A stretch of 42,165 bases of DNA. It comes from CAZCGA01 sp964498075. GTDB taxonomy: Bacteria; Desulfobacterota; Binatia; HRBIN30. Of the stretch, positions 32,753 to 41,256 are shown in pieces. Location: assembly GCA_964498075.1 (NCBI GenBank), contig CAZCGA010000046.1:1-42165 (forward strand), written 5' to 3'. Position 1 is the first letter of the stretch, and each line of letters begins with the position of its first letter. A program made the position numbers and the translations under genes. The notes under the pieces are model-generated. The model saw only the letters and a program-made list of their open reading frames with translations. It had not been told where the DNA came from and ran no database searches.

Positions 32753-33229
32753 CTACTCGGCGCCCACCACCCGTTCCGTCTTCTGGCAGTCGCGGCACAG
32801 GCCGTACAGCTCCATCTTGTGCCCGGTGAAACGAAAGCCGAGGCGGCGGGCGACTTCAGCTTGCAGGGTGTCGATGCGGTCTTCTTTGAACTCGACGATC
32901 TTGCCGCAGCGCTCGCAAATCAGATGGTCGTGGTGATGCCCTTCGGAGAGACTCTCGTAGCGTGCCTCGCCATCGCGGAAGTGGCGCTCGACGGCGAGCC
33001 CACACTCGGTGAGCAGCTTCATCGTGCGGTACACGGTGGCGTAGCCGAGGCGCGGGTTGACGCGCTTCACTTCGTTGTACAGCTCTTCGACGCTGATGTG
33101 CCGGTTGCTCGCGAAGAACACGTGCGCGATGTCGTCGCGCTGCGCGGTGGACTTCAGACCTTGGCGACGCAGATGTTCCTTGAAGATCGCGAAACGGTCC
33201 GGGGCGGACTTCTGAGCCGGACGGGTCAC
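32753..33229 (-). CDS. fur: Fur-family metal-responsive repressor
   Basis: 158 aa. A winged helix at residues about 15-85 (LKSTAQRDDIAHVFFASNRH; NPRLGYATVYRTMKLLTECG) is followed by the metal-binding dimerisation half with HHHDHLICERCGK and YGLCRDC, giving the two CxxC pairs of the structural zinc site. It may sense iron, zinc or peroxide; the subgroup cannot be fixed by eye. Start is a GTG; GAGAGGAG lies very close upstream. Shares a strand and a 21-base gap with the small conserved gene upstream. Confidence 0.93.
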   Translation of the reverse strand: MTRPAQKSAPDRFAIFKEHLRRQGLKSTAQRDDIAHVFFASNRHISVEELYNEVKRVNPRLGYATVYRTMKLLTECGLAVERHFRDGEARYESLSEGHHHDHLICERCGKIVEFKEDRIDTLQAEVARRLGFRFTGHKMELYGLCRDCQKTERVVGAE

Positions 33230-33250
33230 CGACTCCTCTCGTGCAGGCCG

Positions 33251-33601
33251 TTACGGCGCGTCCTGCGACGGTGCGGTCTCCGGGGGAGTGGCGGGTGACG
33301 GTGCGGCCTGCTCGAGCAGGCGCCGCGCCGCCGGGGACAGATACACGTCGTCCAGCGGCTGTCCAGCCAGCTCGTCGACGAGAATGTCGATCTGGGCGTT
33401 CGGTGGGAGGCTGCGATCCAGCAGGATGATATGCGCATCACGCACCCGGCAGCTGCCGCTGCGCACACGGTAACCAACTTCGCGCAACAGCTTCTCTTGG
33501 CGGACCTCGTACCCCAGGTGCACCGCAGCGGTCTTCAACTCCTCCAGCAGGACGAGTTGCTCCGCGACTGCGCGCGTCGGCTTGTCAGTTTGGCGTCCCA
33601 C
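33251..33601 (-). CDS. Conserved hypothetical protein
   Basis: 116 aa from a GTG at 33599-33601. The core LEELKTAAVHLGYEVRQEKL and SCRVRDAHIILLDRSLPPNA, then IDILVDELAGQPLDDVYLSP and ARRLLE, has the look of a conserved bacterial family in which Cys-Arg-x-Arg and 'DDVYL' are typical; I cannot give its name or role. The C-terminal tail is Pro/Ala-rich. The real start is uncertain: an ATG at 33724 would add 41 residues that look non-coding. Probably co-transcribed with fur. Confidence 0.65.
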   Translation of the reverse strand: MGRQTDKPTRAVAEQLVLLEELKTAAVHLGYEVRQEKLLREVGYRVRSGSCRVRDAHIILLDRSLPPNAQIDILVDELAGQPLDDVYLSPAARRLLEQAAPSPATPPETAPSQDAP

Positions 33602-33742
33602 GGCGCGATTGTTACTGAAGCGCCGCCCCGTGTAAACCCCGGCGCCTCCGAACCTCGAGCCGCATCGCGGTGTGCCCTTCGGGATTTCCACGAGTGTCGC
33701 AGCGGCTCGCGCGCGGTGCTGCATTCATGCTACGAGGCGGTC

Positions 33743-35224
33743 ATGCGCAACTCCGACTCGCCAGCGCCGGCCGGCGGCTTGGGCCGGCGCGCATTTCTCG
33801 CCGGCGTCGCCGCCGGCGGCGGGCTGCTGTTGGCCCGCGGGCTCGGTGCCCGTGGCTGGCTCGGGTCGGACGGACGCCCGGCTACCTGCGAAGACGTGCT
33901 GCGCGCGCTCGGTGCGTCACTGACGTCGGCGCAGCGCAAACTGGTCGTGTTCCCCGCCGATCACCCGACGCGGCAGATCGTCAACACGCTGTCGGTGATC
34001 GAGCGCCCGCACCTCGGGACACTCTTCTCGCCGTCGCAGCGTGTGTTGATCGAGCGGCTCTACGAGTCGATGCTCTCCGCGCAGGGCCGCGGCGCCTTCG
34101 CGGGCACCGTCGCTGTCGAAGGCCGACTCGACGGCTGCGTGCTGGCGATCTACGGCGAGCCCGCAAGTGGGCGCGCGCAGGCGGTCATCATGGGCGGCCA
34201 CCTCATGCTGCGCGGCGGCGGAAGCTCCGACGGTGCGGCGTTCGGTGACGGCCTCGCCTATGGTCACCAGGTCGGCAATCTGCGGTGGCGCGTCGCCGGC
34301 AACTCGTTCGCGTATCATGGCGACGCCGCGAACCGCCTGTACGCGCATCTCGATCCCGACGCGCGCCAGCGCGCCGTGCTTGCCGCGCCGCCGCACGAGC
34401 TGCTGCTGCAGCCGCAACCCGCCGGCGCAGCGTTTCCTGGCGTGCGCGTGGGTGCGCTCCCGGAGCCCGCAAAGGAGTCAGCGGCCCAGCTGCTCGACGC
34501 GGTCCTTTCCTGCTATCCCGCGCCGGCCAGCGCCGAGGCGCGCGCGTCCATCGAGGCCAACGGCGGCCTCGACGCGCTGCACGTCGCCTACTATGCGAGT
34601 CACGGCTTCTACCCCGACATGGTGGCGTGGGGTTCGCTCGACGCCGCCGAGCGCCAGCGCCGCGGCGATCCGTACTGGCAGATCTGGCGCATCGAAGGCC
34701 CCGGCACCATCGTGCACTTCAAAGGACATCCGCACGTGCATGCGTACATCCGCGTGGTGCGTGATGCGGCGCGCGCCAACCTCGGCGAGTCGCTCGGCAC
34801 GACCGCCGTCACGCTCGAGGGCGCACCGCTGCGCCGTCTGCTCGAAGCGGCCCTCCGTCGTGCGTCCGGAGAGGCGCTGGCGTTTCAGAGCGACGAGCTT
34901 CCCGGCCGCTTCTGTGCGGGAGAGATCACCACCGGTCTGGCCTACGCGCTCGACCCGTACCGCAACCACGTCAGCGTAGCGACACTCGCAGGCGGTGCGA
35001 TGGCGGCACCACTGCGCGAGCGGCTCGAAGCGAGCGGGGTCGCCGTCAATCCTCAGATGCGCTACCGCGTGGTGAGCACGGACTACTTGGTCCAGCAGCG
35101 CGACGCCTTCGGCGATCCCGAGAAGGTCGAGCCATCGACGCTGCTCCTACGCGACGCGCTGGTCGATCATCTGCGCGCCGGAGGTTTGGCGCAGGTTTCG
35201 CGTTCAGCGTCCGCGCCTGCTTAG
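33743..35224 (+). CDS. Tat-exported DUF3500-like protein
   Basis: 493 aa. The N-terminus GLGRRAFLAGVAAGGGLLLA is a twin-arginine signal, so it is folded before export. The middle has SQRVLIERLYESML, AIYGEPASGRAQAVIMGGHL (DUF3500-type) and HFKGHPHVHAYIRVVRD, with clustered His that could bind metal. The last 90 residues (NPQMRYRVVSTDYLVQQRDA; LLLRDALVDHLRAGG) resemble the C-terminal domain of 5'-nucleotidases, an unexpected mix. GAGGCGG precedes the ATG. Its stop overlaps the convergent permease stop by 4 bases. Function unknown; extracytoplasmic hydrolase is a guess. Confidence 0.75.
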   Translation: MRNSDSPAPAGGLGRRAFLAGVAAGGGLLLARGLGARGWLGSDGRPATCEDVLRALGASLTSAQRKLVVFPADHPTRQIVNTLSVIERPHLGTLFSPSQRVLIERLYESMLSAQGRGAFAGTVAVEGRLDGCVLAIYGEPASGRAQAVIMGGHLMLRGGGSSDGAAFGDGLAYGHQVGNLRWRVAGNSFAYHGDAANRLYAHLDPDARQRAVLAAPPHELLLQPQPAGAAFPGVRVGALPEPAKESAAQLLDAVLSCYPAPASAEARASIEANGGLDALHVAYYASHGFYPDMVAWGSLDAAERQRRGDPYWQIWRIEGPGTIVHFKGHPHVHAYIRVVRDAARANLGESLGTTAVTLEGAPLRRLLEAALRRASGEALAFQSDELPGRFCAGEITTGLAYALDPYRNHVSVATLAGGAMAAPLRERLEASGVAVNPQMRYRVVSTDYLVQQRDAFGDPEKVEPSTLLLRDALVDHLRAGGLAQVSRSASAPA

Positions 35225-36276
35225 GTGACGGCGCGGATCACCGAGGTGAGCACGCTCGCCAGCCAAATCCCGCCGAGCGTGAGGCCGGCCAGGAGCACCA
35301 GCTCCAGAATTTCGAACGCGAGGTGTGCCGGACCGGCGGCGCGCCGCAGCCGCACGCGGTTCCATCCCAGGAAGATCGGCAGCGCCAGCATGGCGGCCGG
35401 AAGGTTCCACGGGAAGTCGTAGCCACCGACCAGCAGGCGCGGGACGGCATCGACGGCCACGACCGTCGCCGCTCCGGCGGCGGCACACGCCGGCAACAGC
35501 GCGCGCGCGGACGCGCCGCGTGCCAGCCAACGCACCGTGCGCGGCGCGAACGTGCCCACGAAGGCCAGCGGACCCGCGGCGCCCACGCCCATACCCAGTG
35601 AGAGCAGAGCGATGGTGTGCTGCTGCGAGCGCGAGCCGCTGCGCAGCGCGCGGAGCGACGCGAGCACGAGCAGCGCTGCGAGTCCGACGAGCGCGAACCC
35701 GCTCGCGAAGCTCGCGCCGCCGAGGTCGCCGAGCAACCAGGTCACCGCCGGAGCGATGGGATCGCGGCGCTCGCGCACGTAGGTGCCGACGAGTGCGGCG
35801 ATGCCGGCCATGCCGGCGAGCGCCGCGGCGACTAGCAGGTTGGTCCAGCGCTGCGAGCGGTCGAGGAACCGCACCACGACGAGCAGGAGCCCGGCGCCGG
35901 CCACTGCGCCGACGGCGAAACGGACGAGTGCTGCGCTGCCCGCGTCGTGCTGCGCCAGAAGGAAACCTCCGGCTGCCGCGCCGGTCGAGACCGCCAGGAT
36001 ATCGAGCTCACGCAAGGGTCGCTCGATGCGCGTCGCGAGTCGTAAGGCTCCCGAGAGCGCGAGCGCCGCGCCCACGCCGGCGCCGAGCAGCACGCGCGGA
36101 CCATTCACGAGCAGGGCGGTGCGCAGGTCCGCGGCGAATCCGAGCCGAAACGACGCCAGCGTGCAGGCGGTGATGACCGCCGCACTGGCGAGCCAGACAA
36201 GCCTCAGCGCCAAGGCACCGCGCCCGGGGTCTGAACCGACTCCAAGGGCGGCAGTCGGAGATTCGGCGACGCTCAT
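35221..36276 (-). CDS. FecCD/BtuC-type ABC transporter permease (orphan)
   Basis: 351 aa, about nine hydrophobic helices. It follows the FecCD pattern: NGPRVLLGAGVGAALALSGA early on, ILAVSTGAAAGGFLLA, WLLGDLGGASF in the middle (the G-x-W-x-G site is degenerate) and GPLAFVGTFAPRTVRWLARG, then LLVGGYDFPWNLPAAMLALP with IFLGWNR at the end. The family imports ferric siderophores, haem or B12. No ATPase or binding protein is in the window, although fur lies 2 kb away. The sequence is more divergent than usual, so cargo is open. Confidence 0.8.
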   Translation of the reverse strand: MSVAESPTAALGVGSDPGRGALALRLVWLASAAVITACTLASFRLGFAADLRTALLVNGPRVLLGAGVGAALALSGALRLATRIERPLRELDILAVSTGAAAGGFLLAQHDAGSAALVRFAVGAVAGAGLLLVVVRFLDRSQRWTNLLVAAALAGMAGIAALVGTYVRERRDPIAPAVTWLLGDLGGASFASGFALVGLAALLVLASLRALRSGSRSQQHTIALLSLGMGVGAAGPLAFVGTFAPRTVRWLARGASARALLPACAAAGAATVVAVDAVPRLLVGGYDFPWNLPAAMLALPIFLGWNRVRLRRAAGPAHLAFEILELVLLAGLTLGGIWLASVLTSVIRAVT

Positions 36277-36306
36277 GCGGCGACTGTAGCGCAAGCCATC
36301 GCGCCG

Positions 36307-36522
36307 ATGAAGGTCCTTCCCATGATCGTGTATGCGGGGACGGCATGCAGGGCCGATGGCTTCTACAGCGTAGGGTTCGTCCTCTCTGGCCTCTACGCAG
36401 CGGCGTACGCGCTCGAACGGACCTACCGCGAGATCCGGACGCGCCGCTCGACGGACGCGCGACGCGCAACGCCGCATGGTTGCACCTCTGTATGGCCGGG
36501 GCTATGGTGCAGCTCGTACTGA
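36307..36522 (+). CDS. Doubtful small ORF
   Basis: 71 aa. A possible hydrophobic turn FYSVGFVLSGLYAAAYALER is followed by a basic tail. There is no Shine-Dalgarno and no family; it reads from the gap divergent to the permease gene. The rest of the 36277-36715 gap shows no other gene. Could be a remnant or chance frame. Confidence 0.2.
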   Translation: MKVLPMIVYAGTACRADGFYSVGFVLSGLYAAAYALERTYREIRTRRSTDARRATPHGCTSVWPGLWCSSY

Positions 36523-36715
36523 CTGTCCGGCGCGAGGATCACCCTCGCATCTAGGCCTCCGAGAGCCTTCCTCACCCCACATTCAGGCAGACACGGCGAT
36601 GGCACTGGATGTCGTTGGCCGTGAGGTGCACGACACCACCGCGCACGAGCCCCATCGGGAGTGCCACGCTCCCCACACCGCGCGGGCGCAAGCCCGCCCA
36701 AACAGGAGGGCTCCA

Positions 36716-36991
36716 GTGAAAGACGTTGCACACATCTCGTTCGAGGGTGGTGGACTCCTCAAAGGACCACAGCTCACGATTGCCTATCTCTTGAAGTTGC
36801 CGGCGGCGGCGATACTGCGCGACGTGCAAGCGCACTACGCCTCCGGCGGTCGGTGGTGCGCCTGGACGCGCTGGCCGCAGGCGACGCCCGCCCAGATTAT
36901 CGACGACGTGCGCTTGCAGCGGCGCTTTGTGCCGGTGCTCACCTGGCGCTGCGCGGAGATTCGCTTGCCGGCGTCACTGGAACCCGCCTGA
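36716..36991 (+). CDS. Hypothetical protein with a strong ribosome binding site
   Basis: 91 aa from a GTG at 36716. A near-perfect AGGAGGG at 36703-36709 stands 6-7 bases before it, which decides the start. Codon use is GC-rich at third positions like the neighbours. It contains KDVAHISFEGGGLLKGPQL and RWCAWTRWPQATPAQIIDDV with several Trp; no family recognised, no signal or membrane helix. Convergent with the alpha/beta hydrolase, 16 bases apart. Confidence 0.55.
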   Translation: MKDVAHISFEGGGLLKGPQLTIAYLLKLPAAAILRDVQAHYASGGRWCAWTRWPQATPAQIIDDVRLQRRFVPVLTWRCAEIRLPASLEPA

Positions 36992-37007
36992 CCCCGCGAG
37001 CCCCCGG

Positions 37008-37937
37008 TCATCCCGCAGTTTGTTGTACCGTGTCGCGCCGCCGCGGTGAACGGGCCCGCAGACGGGCCGGCTTGGTGGAGGCGAGGAAGTCGACGAGCAC
37101 ATCGACGAACCGCTCGGGGGCCTCGCAGTGCGGGTAGTGGCCCACCCCGTCGAAGATCTCGAGGCGGCTGCCGGGGATGGCCTGGTGCGCCGCGACGGCG
37201 TGGCTCACCGGAATGAACGGGTCTTGCGCGCCCCACACGATCAATGTCGGCAACTGCCCTGCCCGGTACAGCCGGCCAAGGGCGCTCACCGCCTGCCCGC
37301 TGAAGTCGATCACGCCGCGCAGGCTGCGAAAGAATGCGCGGCGGTTCTCGGCGTCCGCCAGCGACGCGTAGCTCCGCCAAATCTCCTGGCTGGCGGGCGT
37401 GGACCGCACGCCCGCGCGGCCGAGCCACGTGGCGACCAGGTTTCCAGCATCTCGCAGCCGCGGCGTGCAGAAGAGCGGAAAAACCGACTCGAATCCGGGT
37501 ACGGTCAGCATCCGGAGGTAGAACGTGACCTCCCGGCCCAGCCCACCGCTGTCGACCAGGACCAAGCGCTCGCAGCGCTCCGGGAACTGATACGCCAGCT
37601 GCATGGCCACGCCGCCCCCGAGCGACTGGCCGACGACGGTGGCCCGCTTGTACCCGAGCGTGTCCATCAGGTCGCGGAGCGTGTTGGCATGGGCGCGGAG
37701 CGAGTACTCGCCACGGGGTTTGTCTGACTGCCCCTGCCCGAGCAGATCGGGGGCCAGGACCGTGAACCGCTTGGCCAGCGCCGGCATGATGTGCCTCCAC
37801 GTCACTGCGCTACCGGCCATGCCGTGCACGAGGAGCAGCACCGGCCCCTTGCCGGCGGTTCGATAGACGACCCGATCGCCATCGACGGTGATCGCACGCG
37901 GCTTCATCCGCGCCCAACGCGATTCGTCCGAGCCCAT
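37008..37937 (-). CDS. Alpha/beta hydrolase
   Basis: 309 aa. LLLVHGMAGSAVTWRHIMPA (oxyanion HG), APDLLGQGQSDKP, nucleophile elbow VGQSLGGG with the catalytic Ser, IVWGAQDPFIPVSHA with the acid Asp, and GVGHYPHCEAPERF with the catalytic His. Typical of the haloperoxidase/epoxide-hydrolase/ester hydrolase group; substrate unknown. The ATG at 37937 is chosen because a diverged second copy of its first 26 codons at 39259-39336 ends at the matching ATG. An ATG at 37964 would place a palindrome inside the coding region. Confidence 0.88.
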   Translation of the reverse strand: MGSDESRWARMKPRAITVDGDRVVYRTAGKGPVLLLVHGMAGSAVTWRHIMPALAKRFTVLAPDLLGQGQSDKPRGEYSLRAHANTLRDLMDTLGYKRATVVGQSLGGGVAMQLAYQFPERCERLVLVDSGGLGREVTFYLRMLTVPGFESVFPLFCTPRLRDAGNLVATWLGRAGVRSTPASQEIWRSYASLADAENRRAFFRSLRGVIDFSGQAVSALGRLYRAGQLPTLIVWGAQDPFIPVSHAVAAHQAIPGSRLEIFDGVGHYPHCEAPERFVDVLVDFLASTKPARLRARSPRRRDTVQQTAG

Positions 37938-37949
37938 GATTGACGCATT

Positions 37950-37964
37950 ATGACAAATTGTCAT
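37950..37964. promoter_or_regulatory. Perfect palindrome before the hydrolase start; possible operator
   Basis: ATGACAAATTGTCAT is a perfect 7+1+7 inverted repeat located 13-27 bases upstream of the ATG at 37937. Its TGACA/TGTCA halves recall operators of TetR- or GntR-type repressors. No regulator gene is adjacent. Confidence 0.4.
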
Positions 37965-37966
37965 CT

Positions 37967-37995
37967 AGCCCCACCCCAGGAAAGGGGACGGGGCT
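37967..37995. terminator. GC hairpin between SGNH hydrolase and alpha/beta hydrolase
   Basis: The stem AGCCCC-CCCC pairs with GGGG-GGGGCT around AGGAAA. It directly follows the SGNH gene stop on the minus strand. No T-run follows on that strand (a short CTTTC follows on the plus strand), so termination is only possible, not shown. Confidence 0.35.
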
Positions 37996-38002
37996 CTTTC
38001 GG

Positions 38003-39040
38003 TTAGGGGTCCTCCGACGTCGGACCTTGGACCCTGGCGCCGCCGTACCCCCCTGGCCACTGCGCTCCCACCTGATCGGCGATCGCAACCTGCGCCAAGG
38101 CGTTCCAGTGCTGGTCTTCCCCCCCGAAGACGAGCGTCTCGGTTGGCTGCGCGAAGCTCAGCGTGATCACCTCGATCTCGTGCTCGGCGCAGAAGCTCCG
38201 CAGCGCTTGATCGGGCGCAGAGACGCTCAGCAGGATCAGCTTCTGCCCTCGCGTCCGAGCTACCCCCGCAGCGCGATCGAGCACCGCTCGCAGCAGCTGC
38301 GCCAAAGACTCGTCCATGGACCCGCGGCGAGCGTTTGCACTCTCAGAGCTGGGGTGCAGGATCGCGCCGATCGTCGCCAGTTGCCGGTCGACAAAGTACG
38401 GCAGGTACAACGGGCTCAGGAAGCGGTAGAGCGGGTCCGTCCACGCCGTGCTCTGCTCTGGAACCGGTTTCAACAGTAGTGCTCCGCCCGCATCGAGAAC
38501 GAACTGCGGCTTGTACTTCCTGTACCTGTAGCCGGTCCGCATGCGCCTCAGGGTCGCCCGCGAGAAGAAGAGGATGACCGTGTCCGCCCGCCAGTCGTTT
38601 CCTTCGCGCTCGTAAGCGAGGACTTGTTGATCCAGCCCATAAGCCGGTACGCCCAGATTCCACACCTCCTGACCTGTATGCCGCTCCTCCAGGAGGTCGG
38701 AGAATCGCTGCCCCTCGCCGACCCCCCAACCGAAGACCTGCGAATCGCCATAAAGCAGAGCACGCGCAACCGGCGCACCCATGTTGACGACGCGAGCTCT
38801 GTCGCGGTAGCCGAAGGCGTTGGTCGTATACGTCACCGCGAAGTACCGCGTCTTGTGAGTGACCGTCATGTTGGGCCGCAGCCGCCAGCCAAGCGCCACA
38901 TCCATCGAAAAGAAACCGGCGGGAAGGACGTGGTCACGAGCATGGGGCGCGAGCAGTCGCACGGTCACTTCGGCAACGGCGAGACCGGCCACGCCGCCCG
39001 CCAGAGCGAGCAGTCCCAGAAGTAGACGTCGTGCCGTCAT
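38003..39040 (-). CDS. Membrane-anchored SGNH/GDSL-type hydrolase
   Basis: 345 aa. An N-terminal uncleaved anchor (RLLLGLLALAGGVAGLAVAE) is followed by a periplasmic domain. LYGDSQVFGWGVGEGQRFSD carries the GDS nucleophile block, VWNLGVPAYGLDQQ the Gly block, and EDQHWNALAQVAIAD near the end the D-x-x-H dyad (Asp-Gln-His variant). Such proteins often remove or transfer acyl groups on exopolysaccharides. The start is the ATG at 39040 with TGGAAGCGG before it; the long upstream open frame contains gene debris and is not used. Confidence 0.82.
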   Translation of the reverse strand: MTARRLLLGLLALAGGVAGLAVAEVTVRLLAPHARDHVLPAGFFSMDVALGWRLRPNMTVTHKTRYFAVTYTTNAFGYRDRARVVNMGAPVARALLYGDSQVFGWGVGEGQRFSDLLEERHTGQEVWNLGVPAYGLDQQVLAYEREGNDWRADTVILFFSRATLRRMRTGYRYRKYKPQFVLDAGGALLLKPVPEQSTAWTDPLYRFLSPLYLPYFVDRQLATIGAILHPSSESANARRGSMDESLAQLLRAVLDRAAGVARTRGQKLILLSVSAPDQALRSFCAEHEIEVITLSFAQPTETLVFGGEDQHWNALAQVAIADQVGAQWPGGYGGARVQGPTSEDP

Positions 39041-39109
39041 CCGCTTCCAGGGTCCATACACGCGGTCAGCCTGCAACAGCAACGGATCGGTTGGCTGCGT
39101 GGACAGGAC

Positions 39110-39258
39110 GTGCAGGTTGAGCCATGGTTTGGGCCCACAATGGGAGTCCTGCCATCGGCTGGCTCCCGGACTCAGACCTACGATGCACCCAAGCTCTCGG
39201 TCGTCATTCCCGTACAAGACAGCGCCGGCCAACTGGCCGAGTGTCTTGCCGCTTTGGC
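39110..39258 (+). pseudogene. 5' remnant of a family 2 glycosyltransferase
   Basis: The plus strand encodes APKLSVVIPVQDSAGQLAEC followed by LAALA at 39182-39256, the characteristic first strand and helix of a GT2 enzyme. It is then cut off and joined to an inverted fragment of an alpha/beta hydrolase gene at 39259. Nothing of the remaining GT2 domain follows. A truncated relic. Confidence 0.65.
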
Positions 39259-39336
39259 GATAGACGACCCGATCGCCGTCGACGGTGATCGCACGCGGCT
39301 TCGTCCGCGCCCAACGCGATTTGTCCGAGTTCATGA
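39259..39336 (-). pseudogene. Duplicated 5' end of the alpha/beta hydrolase gene
   Basis: On the minus strand this encodes MNSDKSRWARTKPRAITVDG followed by DRVVYR, matching residues 1-26 of the hydrolase at 37937 (MGSDESRWARMKPRAITVDG). The DNA match covers about 78 bases with roughly five mismatches (37861-37938 against 39259-39336) and stops just past the ATG. The remaining gap to 39737 shows no further recognisable gene. Confidence 0.75.
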
Positions 39337-39737
39337 CCTCATCGTCTCCCTCATCAAGATTGACCAACCTAGCGGAGTCGGTCTCATTGGAGAGCTTAAA
39401 CGGCTCCTTATCAACGCGGAAAATCCGTGTCGAAGGATGCGTGGCGCCCGGCCTCGGGCATTGGGCCCTGATCTTTATGCCCCGCCTCGTTGGATTCTTA
39501 AGATCGGGTCGGACCCCCATTGAAGTGTTTCACCTTGGCGTAAGTTTTGGCCCCGAAAACGCGCTTAGCGGTCGCTTACGCGTGATTGAGGGACGGCGCG
39601 CGAATCGCATCGTAACCTGATGCAGATCATCCAGAAGCATGCGGTCGGTCAGTGACCGTCGCCTGGTGCCGAGGGTACAAATTACGAGTTCGGTCAACGC
39701 CGAGAGGGAGATCCTACGGCAGCAACTGGGGGAAGCC

Positions 39738-41129
39738 GTGGCAATACGTGGAACCGTCCCATTGAGAACGGGAGTCAGCTGTGTCGTTGCGGCGCTGGGC
39801 ATCTGGCTGGCGGTGCGGGCAGCGCATGCCCAGTCGTGCGACCTCTCCGATGAGTGCGTCGTCGAGGGGAGCGCTTCTCACTGTGCCGGTGACTGCAACA
39901 ACAACGGCTCGGTGACCGTCGACGAGCTCATCAAAGGCGTCAACATTGCGCTCGGCAACGCTCCGATCGGGGATTGTCCGGCGTTCGATTTGGACGCCAG
40001 CAGCACGATCACCGTCGACGAACTGATCAAGGGCGTCAACGCGGCGTTGGCCGATTGCCCAGCACCCCCGCCGACGTCAACTGCCACCACAGAGCCTACG
40101 GCGACCACGACGCCATCGGTCACCGCCACGGCCGTGGCGTCGACACAGACACCGACGATTCGCGTCGCGACTGCGACACGAGGCCCCGACACGCCGACCC
40201 GGACGCCGAGCGTGGCCGCGACTCTACCTCCTAGCGCAACCGTGACGCTGGCCACGTCGACGCCAACTGCAACGGGACAAACGACCGCTACGCGCACAGC
40301 AACCGTCGCCACCACACCGACGCCAACGCCGCCGGCCGCAGGCGCCTTCATGCTGTTGCCAACGCGCCTGAGCCTGGCCATTGACGATGATGCCAACCTG
40401 CTGGCGCTGTATCCTTCGGGCGCAATAATCTGGTCATCGAGCGATCCGACCGTGGTCACGGTGGACGCCCTCGGCCAGTTGAAGGCGCTGTCCAAAGGCA
40501 GCGCGATCATCAGCGCGGCTTCCGGCACCGACGTCGCGACATCGACACTGACGGTCTATCGGACCACGGGAGCCAACCCGGACCCGAGCAGCGAAGCCCT
40601 GATCGCGCAGGCGCTGGCAGGCGGCCACATCTCCGCCGAGCAAGCGCTCATGTATCGTGTCTTCGCGCTGTTCGGCGACGAGCGCCTGCCGCCCGAATTC
40701 GACGGCGCACCAAGCGACGGGCCGCATCACCTGCTACTGCGCGAGCTCGCAACCACCATCGCCTCGCTGTCTTCACCGACCCAGGACGTGCTGCGGCCGT
40801 TCCTGCTGCCACCGATTTACGCCCAGAGTTGGTATGCGCAGCGGCTCGGTTTGTCGGCACCGGCCACGGCGACCCAGCAATCGGACCCAACCAGGAAGAC
40901 CCAGCTCGCCGATACCATCAACTGCGAAGCGAGCCGGCTCTATCCGCAGTTTTACACGCGGGTGTCCACGGCGCACTTCAACATCTTCTACCCGACCCTG
41001 GGTGACCCAACCTTCAACGCCAGCACCGTCGCGGCCGTCGCGCTCATCGCTTCTCTCGTCGAGGAGGTCTACCAGGCCGATACCGGGCTGCTTGACCGCT
41101 TTCCACTGCCCGACACCAGCGAGGCCTGC
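39738..41129 (+). CDS. Secreted dockerin-like / Ig-like / gluzincin protein, N-terminal part
   Basis: 464 codons up to an assembly break. The GTG at 39738 (GGGGGAAG before it) opens a signal peptide ending AAHA|QSC. Next are two dockerin-like EF-hand repeats, DCNNNGSVTVDELIKGVN and FDLDASSTITVDELIKGVNA, a Thr/Pro-rich linker of about 100 residues, and a bacterial Ig-like (BIG2) domain with IIWSSSDPTVVTVDALGQLK and KGSAIISAAS. Then an alpha-helical region follows, with TRVSTAHFNIFYPTLGDP entering the peptidase domain. Dockerin-like repeats may tether it to partner proteins on the cell surface. It continues at 41233; an ATG at 39639 would give an unlikely longer leader. Confidence 0.82.
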
Positions 41130-41256
41130 CACCGAGCCGGGCAGCGTCGCGCCAACCATCAGCCCCGAGAGCGCCGCCGCTTGCTCCAACGCGAGCGCCA
41201 TGTTTCGCTGCGCGTCGAGCGNNNNNNNNNNACTGCCCGACACCAGCGAGGCCTGC
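41105..41256. other. Misassembled scaffold join: 25-bp duplication, chimeric tail and N gap
   Basis: The 25-base sequence starting ACTGCCCGACACCAGCGAGG occurs at 41105-41129 and again at 41232-41256. Between them are 92 bases (41130-41221) that do not belong to the gene, then ten N (41222-41231). Removing 127 bases restores one open frame across the join. The inserted 92 bases read on the minus strand as LDAQRNMALALEQAAALSGL, protein-like, so they are probably a chimeric contig end. Confidence 0.85.

Noticed and set aside
32753..36276. Siderophore-uptake operon
   Set aside because: fur and a FecCD-type permease are present but on separate units with no ATPase, binding protein or receptor; proximity alone is not enough.
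38003..39520. 505-residue version of the SGNH hydrolase
   Set aside because: The extra 160 residues read through the hydrolase fragment and the antisense of the GT2 remnant; the ATG at 39040 starts the membrane anchor.
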